From assembly GCA_031551625.1 (NCBI GenBank), contig JAVBNJ010000010.1:1-17973 (forward strand): DNA of 17,973 bases, read 5' to 3'. Positions within the stretch are counted from its first letter, which is position 1. Each line of letters starts with the position of its first letter. Below, in pieces: positions 13,698 through 17,973 of this stretch. The position numbers were made by a program, and so were the translations under genes. The DNA is from JAVBNJ01 sp031551625 (GTDB taxonomy: Bacteria; Bacteroidota; Bacteroidia; Bacteroidales; UBA932). The notes under the pieces are model-generated. The model had not been told where the DNA came from and did no database searches. It saw only the letters and a program-made list of their open reading frames with translations.

Positions 13698-14411
13698 TTA
13701 CACCAATTGTCGCAAATACAATTGAATCGTATTTTCTAACCCATAGTATAACGCATCGCTGATGAGTGCGTGGCCGATAGATACTTCGAGCAGGTTGGGA
13801 ACTTGTTGTTTAAAATACGCCAAATTTTCCAAACTTAAATCGTGTCCCGCGTTTAACCCAAGGTTCACGGAGGCAGCAGCCTGTGCCGCTTTCAAAAAGT
13901 TGGCGATGGCGGCTTCGCGGTTGGCCGCATAATGGGTGGCGTACGACTCAGTGTAAAGTTCCACGCGGTCTGCACCGGTGTCGGCTGCACGGCGCACCAT
14001 GTCGGGGTCGGCATCTACAAAAATAGAAGTGCGAATGCCTTTTGCTTTGAACGTGGCAATAATTTCGCGCAGGAATTTTTCGTGTTTCACCACATTCCAG
14101 CCTGCGTTCGATGTAAGTGCATCGGGTGCGTCGGGCACCAATGTAACCTGATGCGGCACTACTTCGAGTACCAAATCAACAAACGAACCGACAGGGTTCC
14201 CCTCGATGTTGAATTCCGTCCTGAGCAACGGCTTCAACTCGCGCACATCGGCATAGCGGATGTGTCGTTCGTCGGGGCGCGGATGTACGGTAATACCCTG
14301 CGCACCGAAACGCTCGCAATCCAACGCCACCTGTACCACATTAGGAACGTTGCCACCACGCGCATTGCGAATGGTGGCAACTTTATTGATGTTTACGCTT
14401 AACTTTGTCAT
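13698..14411 (-). CDS. pdxJ: PdxJ, pyridoxine 5'-phosphate synthase
   Basis: Condenses 1-deoxy-D-xylulose 5-phosphate with 3-amino-2-oxopropyl phosphate to give pyridoxine 5'-phosphate, the last ring-forming step of the DXP-dependent vitamin B6 pathway. It has 237 residues, normal length for a single-domain TIM barrel. Signatures are SVNINKVATIRNARGGN (5-21), the active-site TVHPRPDERHIR (41-52), FNIEGNP (67-73), SIFVDAD, NAGHDLS and the C-terminal SIGHALISDAL. The NINK form, in place of the E. coli NIDH, is what I recall from Bacteroidota PdxJ. The ATG directly follows the aqpZ stop, so translation is probably coupled. No terminator is seen; the promoter of the next gene overlaps its 3' end. 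Confidence 0.97.
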   Translation of the reverse strand: MTKLSVNINKVATIRNARGGNVPNVVQVALDCERFGAQGITVHPRPDERHIRYADVRELKPLLRTEFNIEGNPVGSFVDLVLEVVPHQVTLVPDAPDALTSNAGWNVVKHEKFLREIIATFKAKGIRTSIFVDADPDMVRRAADTGADRVELYTESYATHYAANREAAIANFLKAAQAAASVNLGLNAGHDLSLENLAYFKQQVPNLLEVSIGHALISDALYYGLENTIQLYLRQLV

Positions 14412-15083
14412 TTATTTCTTCAACCATTTATATACGGCACCTGCAAGAATAGCGCCTATAATCGGGGCTACGATGAACAGCCACAACTGGCCGAGCGCCC
14501 AGCCACCCACAAATACTGCTTGACTGATGCTGCGCGCAGGATTTACCGAAGTGTTGGTTACGGGAATACTAATCAAGTGAATCAACGTCAGTGCCAACCC
14601 AATGGCAATTGGTGCAAAGCCTTTAGGAGCGCGTTCGTCGGTTGCACCAAAAATTACGAACAGGAACATAAACGTCATCACAATTTCGGTGAGCAATGCC
14701 GATACCAATCCGAAGCCGTTCGGCGAATGGTCGCTATAACCGTTGGCTGCAAAATCGCCAATTTCCATACCACTGCATTTCATTACAAGGAACAAGATAA
14801 ATGCAGCAAACACCCCGCCCAAAACTTGCGCTGTGATGTATGAAGCGATGTCTTTTGACTCGAATTTTCCACCGGCCCACAAGCCAATTGTTACTGCGGG
14901 ATTGAAGTGCCCGCCTGAAATGTGTCCTACGGCAAAAGCCATAGTCAATACTGTAAGCCCAAAAGCCAAAGCCACACCGGCCAAAGCCACATGAGAGCCT
15001 GCCAATACAGCGGTTCCGCAACCGCCTAATACTAACCAGAAAGTACCGAAAAATTCGGCCGCTAAACGTTTTGAAGTGTTCAT
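14412..15083 (-). CDS. aqpZ: AqpZ, aquaporin Z-type water channel
   Basis: Six-helix inner-membrane water channel of 223 residues. Both pore motifs are intact: HFNPAVT with NPA at 61-63 and VNPARS with NPA at 181-183. The constriction residues line up with E. coli AqpZ: Phe41, His169, Thr178 and Arg184, which favours a water-selective pore over a glycerol facilitator. The N-terminal AAEFFGTFWLVLGGCG and the end GQLWLFIVAPIIGAILAG are typical. It is the first gene of a two-gene unit with pdxJ, sharing no gap; no metabolic link between the two is known. A -7 box lies 30 bp upstream. Identification is firm. Confidence 0.97.
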   Translation of the reverse strand: MNTSKRLAAEFFGTFWLVLGGCGTAVLAGSHVALAGVALAFGLTVLTMAFAVGHISGGHFNPAVTIGLWAGGKFESKDIASYITAQVLGGVFAAFILFLVMKCSGMEIGDFAANGYSDHSPNGFGLVSALLTEIVMTFMFLFVIFGATDERAPKGFAPIAIGLALTLIHLISIPVTNTSVNPARSISQAVFVGGWALGQLWLFIVAPIIGAILAGAVYKWLKK

Positions 15084-15112
15084 ACGCGTAATAGTTTTTA
15101 AATTTATGAGTG

Positions 15113-15120
15113 CAAAGATA
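15113..15120 (-). promoter_or_regulatory. -7 box for aqpZ-pdxJ
   Basis: The minus strand reads TATCTTTG, matching TAnnTTTG, with an expected start near 15106 and a leader of about 23 nt. The -33 box is not clear. Confidence 0.5.
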
Positions 15121-15131
15121 GGAATTTGATT

Positions 15132-16181
15132 TTAATTCACTGTTAGTTTGTAACCAAGCCCCTTGATGGTTACAATTTGTACGCGCGGGTCGTCCTTCAG
15201 ATATTTGCGTAATGTAGTGATATAAGTATCTAAGCTACGCGAATAAATAACACCGCTGCTACCCCAGTTTTCTTCGAGCAGTTTTTTGCGGTCTACCACA
15301 TTACTTAATTGGGCGCATAGGGCATGCAATATTGCATTCTCTTTTTTGTTGAGCGCTACCGTTTGCCCCATGCCGTGCAGTTCGTTTTTCTCTGCATCGA
15401 AACAATAGTGACCTATTTTAAAACCTTGATGAACAGGAGTTTCCGGTGTTTTGGCAGAAGAAGTGATATCGGGTGGCTGTATTACCGGTGCTTTCTTTGT
15501 ACGGTGAATAGAGCGACACCATAATACCACACAACACACGGACAATAGTAACAAACAACTTGTCCACACCACCGTACCACCCATACGGCGCAATACTACC
15601 GAGGGGCCGAAATAGAGATTGGCCCGTAGCAGTTCCTTATCCGACAAGTCCGACACAATGATTATTGCAGGCTTACCGTTGCGCACCTTTTGATTCGTTG
15701 ACACAGCCGTTTCCAACACCTCGCCCGTATGCACATTTACCCGCTCAATGTCGAACAGTACCGCCATATCGGCATCGTGTAGTACACCGGCGAACAGGTC
15801 GGACAAGCAATAGATATTCAGTGGCAGGATATGCTCGCGTAAATCCGAAAAAGCACGGTTGATAAATGTTTCCAACGAACGCCCCGATTGGTTGCTATAT
15901 ACAATGGTGTCGGGCTTAGGGCATTTGCGGATAATCAAAATTTCTTCGCTACCGCAGCTCTGAATGGTTACTGCGCCAGGGTTGATAATATTGTTGACCG
16001 GAATGCGATACGTTTGTTCTTTTTGGCGGGCCTCGTTAAAAGCCTGTTCCACACTGACTACCAGGCCTGCGCGACTCATTCGGTAGGCGCGGTTAACCCA
16101 AATAACTTGCACACCCAGCAAAAGAACAATGCCTAAGAGGGAGAAAAAAAGTGGTCGAATAGGTCGTTTGAATGAAATCAT
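15132..16181 (-). CDS. Membrane-anchored ToxR-like winged-helix transcriptional regulator
   Basis: A 349-residue one-component regulator. Membrane segment 1 is at about 9-28 (PLFFSLLGIVLLLGVQVIWV). An extracytoplasmic domain of about 170 residues follows, and membrane segment 2 is at about 202-223 (VVWTSCLLLLSVCCVVLWC). A linker leads to an OmpR/PhoB-type winged helix at about 255-349, with FDAEKNELHG, LNKKENAILHALC and the recognition region YSRSLDTYITTLRKYLKDD. It ends IKGLGYKL as in response regulators. The N-terminal half resembles sensor parts of Bacteroidota histidine kinases, but kinase and receiver domains are absent, so signal and DNA binding are on one chain. The start is the ATG 16181; a TTG two codons earlier is in frame. 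An array of TTGAC repeats lies about 80-140 bp upstream and may be its target. Confidence 0.88.
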   Translation of the reverse strand: MISFKRPIRPLFFSLLGIVLLLGVQVIWVNRAYRMSRAGLVVSVEQAFNEARQKEQTYRIPVNNIINPGAVTIQSCGSEEILIIRKCPKPDTIVYSNQSGRSLETFINRAFSDLREHILPLNIYCLSDLFAGVLHDADMAVLFDIERVNVHTGEVLETAVSTNQKVRNGKPAIIIVSDLSDKELLRANLYFGPSVVLRRMGGTVVWTSCLLLLSVCCVVLWCRSIHRTKKAPVIQPPDITSSAKTPETPVHQGFKIGHYCFDAEKNELHGMGQTVALNKKENAILHALCAQLSNVVDRKKLLEENWGSSGVIYSRSLDTYITTLRKYLKDDPRVQIVTIKGLGYKLTVN

Positions 16182-16184
16182 GTG

Positions 16185-16192
16185 CAAATATA
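16185..16192 (-). promoter_or_regulatory. -7-like box just before the regulator start codon
   Basis: The minus strand reads TATATTTG, an exact TAnnTTTG, ending only 3 bp before the ATG at 16181. If used, the mRNA would be essentially leaderless. No -33 TTTG is visible at the right distance. Confidence 0.35.
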
Positions 16193-16260
16193 CAATTAAA
16201 GATTCAGAAAATGACTGTACATATTTAATTTATTTATTATTAAATTAATAGGCATATTTT

Positions 16261-16320
16261 TTGACATAAAAACGACTATTTTTTGACATTAATTTGACAT
16301 ATTGACTGCAAATTTGACAC
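16261..16320. promoter_or_regulatory. Array of five TTGAC repeats between divergent genes
   Basis: TTGAC occurs at 16261, 16283, 16294, 16302 and 16314, all in the same orientation. Three extend to TTGACAT and one to TTGACAC. Two copies form TTTGACAT-TAA-TTTGACAT with an 11-bp period, the layout of direct-repeat sites bound by OmpR/PhoB-type winged-helix dimers. It lies between the winged-helix gene and the DUF1573 gene. Confidence 0.6.
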
Positions 16321-16348
16321 AAAAAATACCATCTTTTGTAGTCAAAAA

Positions 16349-16380
16349 TTTGTGGAATAAATTTTGAAATACGACCTTTG
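16349..16380 (+). promoter_or_regulatory. Promoter of the DUF1573 gene
   Basis: TTTG (16349-16352), a 20-bp spacer and GACCTTTG (16373-16380) are close to the consensus; the first two -7 bases are GA rather than TA. The ATG is 32 bp downstream. Confidence 0.55.
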
Positions 16381-16412
16381 CACCATAAAAATTTTAAACA
16401 CATTTAAAAATT

Positions 16413-16799
16413 ATGAAAAAAATTTTCCTACTAGCCATTGCCTGTTTTACATTGACGATCGCCGCCAATGCCCAACAAGCCGACACTACTATTAAATTCA
16501 CATCCGCCACACACGATTTTGGTGAAATTAAACAGGGCATACCTGCCACGTACAAATTTGAATTTACGAACACGGGGAAAGAGCCTATTATTATTCAAAA
16601 TGTACAACCCTCGTGCGGTTGCACTTCTCCCAACTGGACTAAAGAACCGATTGCACCGGGAGCCAAAGGAGAGATAGAAGCTACCTATAATGCAGCAGCT
16701 ATTGGATTCTTCAACAAATCATTGACCGTAATTTCCAACGCCTCGCCTTCTATGCTGATATTGCATATCAAAGGCACTGTGGTGATGAAGCAAGAATAA
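16413..16799 (+). CDS. Exported DUF1573 protein
   Basis: A 128-residue protein. The signal peptide is at about 1-20 (MKKIFLLAIACFTLTIAANA). The rest is one DUF1573 domain with an Ig-like (ASPM/MSP-type) beta fold: FTSATHDFGEIKQGIPA, FTNTGKEPIIIQNVQPSCGC, IAPGAKGEIEATYNAA, then FNKSLTVISNASPSMLILHIKG. The SCGCTSPNW motif at about 68-76 is diagnostic for the family. Function is unknown; members are often periplasmic or outer-surface in Bacteroidota. It is divergent from the winged-helix regulator and shares the TTGAC-containing region, so regulation by that protein is plausible but unproven. A strong terminator follows, so it is monocistronic. Confidence 0.92.
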   Translation: MKKIFLLAIACFTLTIAANAQQADTTIKFTSATHDFGEIKQGIPATYKFEFTNTGKEPIIIQNVQPSCGCTSPNWTKEPIAPGAKGEIEATYNAAAIGFFNKSLTVISNASPSMLILHIKGTVVMKQE

Positions 16800-16822
16800 T
16801 GTAACGCGCTGAAATACCATAT

Positions 16823-16856
16823 AGAAAGCCACTCTTCGGGGTGGCTTTCTTGTTTT
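16823..16856 (+). terminator. Rho-independent terminator with UUCG tetraloop
   Basis: AGAAAGCCAC (16823-16832) pairs with GTGGCTTTCT (16841-16850). The stem extends to a C-UUCG-G loop (16834-16839) and is followed by TGTTTT. It ends the DUF1573 transcript just before the catalase promoter. Confidence 0.92.
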
Positions 16857-16867
16857 AAAATTTTTCG

Positions 16868-16893
16868 TATATTTGTAGTGTTGTGTTCACAAC
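16868..16893 (+). promoter_or_regulatory. Catalase promoter -7 box and adjacent palindrome
   Basis: TATATTTG (16868-16875) matches TAnnTTTG. Five bases on, GTTGTG-TT-CACAAC (16880-16893) is a perfect palindrome overlapping the expected transcription start, so it may be a repressor site or a leader hairpin. It does not match PerR or OxyR consensus sites that I know. The ATG follows at 16937. Confidence 0.55.
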
Positions 16894-16936
16894 ATAAATG
16901 TGTTCTCTATATTCATCCACTAAAACAAGTTCCATT

Positions 16937-17973
16937 ATGAAAGACACGCACAAATTTACCACCAATCAGGGTACGCCGGTAGACAACGACCAAGCTTCTA
17001 TCACTACCCAGAGTCCGCACATGACCCTACTTTCGGATACGCACATGGTCGAAAAACTGGCCCACTTCGACCGCGAGCGTATCCCCGAACGGGTAGTACA
17101 CGCCAAAGGCGCCGGCGCATACGGCTACTTCGAAGTAACGCATGATGTAAGCCAGTATACCCGTGCTGCATTTCTATCGAAAGTCGGTAAAAAAACCGAT
17201 TTATTTGTTCGCTTCTCCACCGTGGGTGGCCCGCGTGGTTCTGCCGATTCGGCCCGCGACCCACGAGGATTTGCCGTGAAATTCTACACCGAAGAGGGCA
17301 ACTACGACATGGTTGGCAACAACACGCCGGTGTTTTTTATCCGCGATGCCATTAAGTTCCCGGATTTTATCCATACGCAGAAGAAGAACCCGATGTCAAA
17401 CCTCGACGACCCCGATGCTTTCTGGGATTTCCTGTCGCTCACGCCCGAAAGCATGCATCAGGTAACGATTCTTTTCTCCGACCGCGGCACACCTTCCACC
17501 TATCGCAATATGCACGGTTTTACTAGCCACGCTTTCATGTGGTATAACGAAAAAGGCGAACATTTTTGGATTAAGCTGCATTTCAAAACCGACCAGGGTG
17601 TTAAAAATTTCACAATGGAAGAAGCGGCTGCTATGGCTGCCCACGACCTCGACCATGCCACGCGCGACTTATTCGATAACATCAAACAAGGCAATTTCCC
17701 GTCATGGACAGTATATGTACAAATTATGAAACCGGGCGAAGAAGGCCGCTACCCGTTTGATGTGTTCGACGTTACAAAAGTTTGGCCCCATGCCGACTAT
17801 CCGCTCATCCCGTTCGGCAAAATGGTGCTCAACCGTAACCCCGAAAATTATTTTTCGGAAACGGAACAAGCTGCATTCTCGCCAAGTAATATGGTGCCGG
17901 GCATTGCCTCTTCGCCCGACAAGATGCTGCAAGGCCGCCTGTTCAGCTATCCCGACACACACCGCCACCGCTT
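16937..17973 (+). CDS. katA: Catalase, small-subunit heme type (3' end outside window)
   Basis: Converts hydrogen peroxide to water and oxygen using heme b. The frame is open from ATG 16937 to the right edge: 345 complete codons, against roughly 480-500 in the family. The active-site stretch ERVVHAKGAGAYGYFEVT carries the distal His at residue 55. RFSTVGGPRGSADSARDPRG (92-111) is the family signature, and VGNNTPVFFIRD holds the distal Asn at about 128. The proximal-tyrosine region (RxFxYxDTxxxR-type) is just being reached as RLFSYPDTHRHR at the edge. There is no signal peptide, so it should be cytosolic. It has its own promoter with an adjacent palindrome. Identification is firm; gene symbol by similarity. 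Confidence 0.96.
   Translation, partial: MKDTHKFTTNQGTPVDNDQASITTQSPHMTLLSDTHMVEKLAHFDRERIPERVVHAKGAGAYGYFEVTHDVSQYTRAAFLSKVGKKTDLFVRFSTVGGPRGSADSARDPRGFAVKFYTEEGNYDMVGNNTPVFFIRDAIKFPDFIHTQKKNPMSNLDDPDAFWDFLSLTPESMHQVTILFSDRGTPSTYRNMHGFTSHAFMWYNEKGEHFWIKLHFKTDQGVKNFTMEEAAAMAAHDLDHATRDLFDNIKQGNFPSWTVYVQIMKPGEEGRYPFDVFDVTKVWPHADYPLIPFGKMVLNRNPENYFSETEQAAFSPSNMVPGIASSPDKMLQGRLFSYPDTHRHR

Noticed and set aside
13932..14402. Plus-strand ORF of 156 codons opposite pdxJ
   Set aside because: It is a shadow of the conserved pdxJ frame, without a start context or family resemblance.
1..17973. tRNA, rRNA or CRISPR array
   Set aside because: I saw no cloverleaf-like sequence, rRNA segment or regularly spaced repeat-spacer series anywhere in the window.

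Overview
The window looks like a chromosomal segment of a Bacteroidota bacterium, probably Bacteroidales-like. The evidence is promoters of the TTTG-N19-20-TAnnTTTG type, an absence of Shine-Dalgarno sequences, a Bacteroidota-type MraY and PdxJ, an OmpH chaperone, a PepSY-like protein, a DUF1573 protein and secreted proteins with the Fibrobacter-type major paralogous (FISUMP) domain. The genus cannot be fixed from the sequence alone.

Region 1 (1-6670, minus strand) is the start of the division and cell wall (dcw) cluster, read right to left: mraZ, an extra four-helix-bundle gene, rsmH, ftsL-like, ftsI (PASTA-type penicillin-binding protein), murE and mraY (cut by the window edge). Four TGG units at an exact 10-bp period upstream of mraZ look like the MraZ autoregulatory operator. 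The four-helix-bundle gene is foreign to this order and sits between 26-bp near-perfect inverted repeats.

Region 2 (6671-7640) is accessory. A strong promoter and a 10-bp inverted repeat overlapping the start codon precede a 52-residue orphan protein. A second gene follows that is broken by two -1 frameshifts, both at the same 8-mer GTTTTTAC in the same reading register.

Region 3 (7640-13025) holds two paralogous secreted FISUMP proteins on the minus strand, with a PepSY-like protein and a CorC/CNNM-type membrane protein on the plus strand between them. Each FISUMP gene has a matching promoter and a leader of about 340-350 nt. The two leaders share little continuous sequence but fold into the same series of hairpins with compensatory base changes. 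This is the best candidate for an undescribed element: a structured mRNA leader RNA tied to a surface or secreted protein family.

Region 4 (13026-15120, minus) holds an OmpH/Skp-like chaperone with its own terminator, and an aqpZ-pdxJ pair whose reading frames abut. Region 5 (15132-17973) holds a membrane-anchored ToxR-like winged-helix regulator, divergent from a small secreted DUF1573 protein. Between them is an array of five TTGAC repeats that could be the regulator's binding site. A terminator and a catalase gene cut by the right edge follow.
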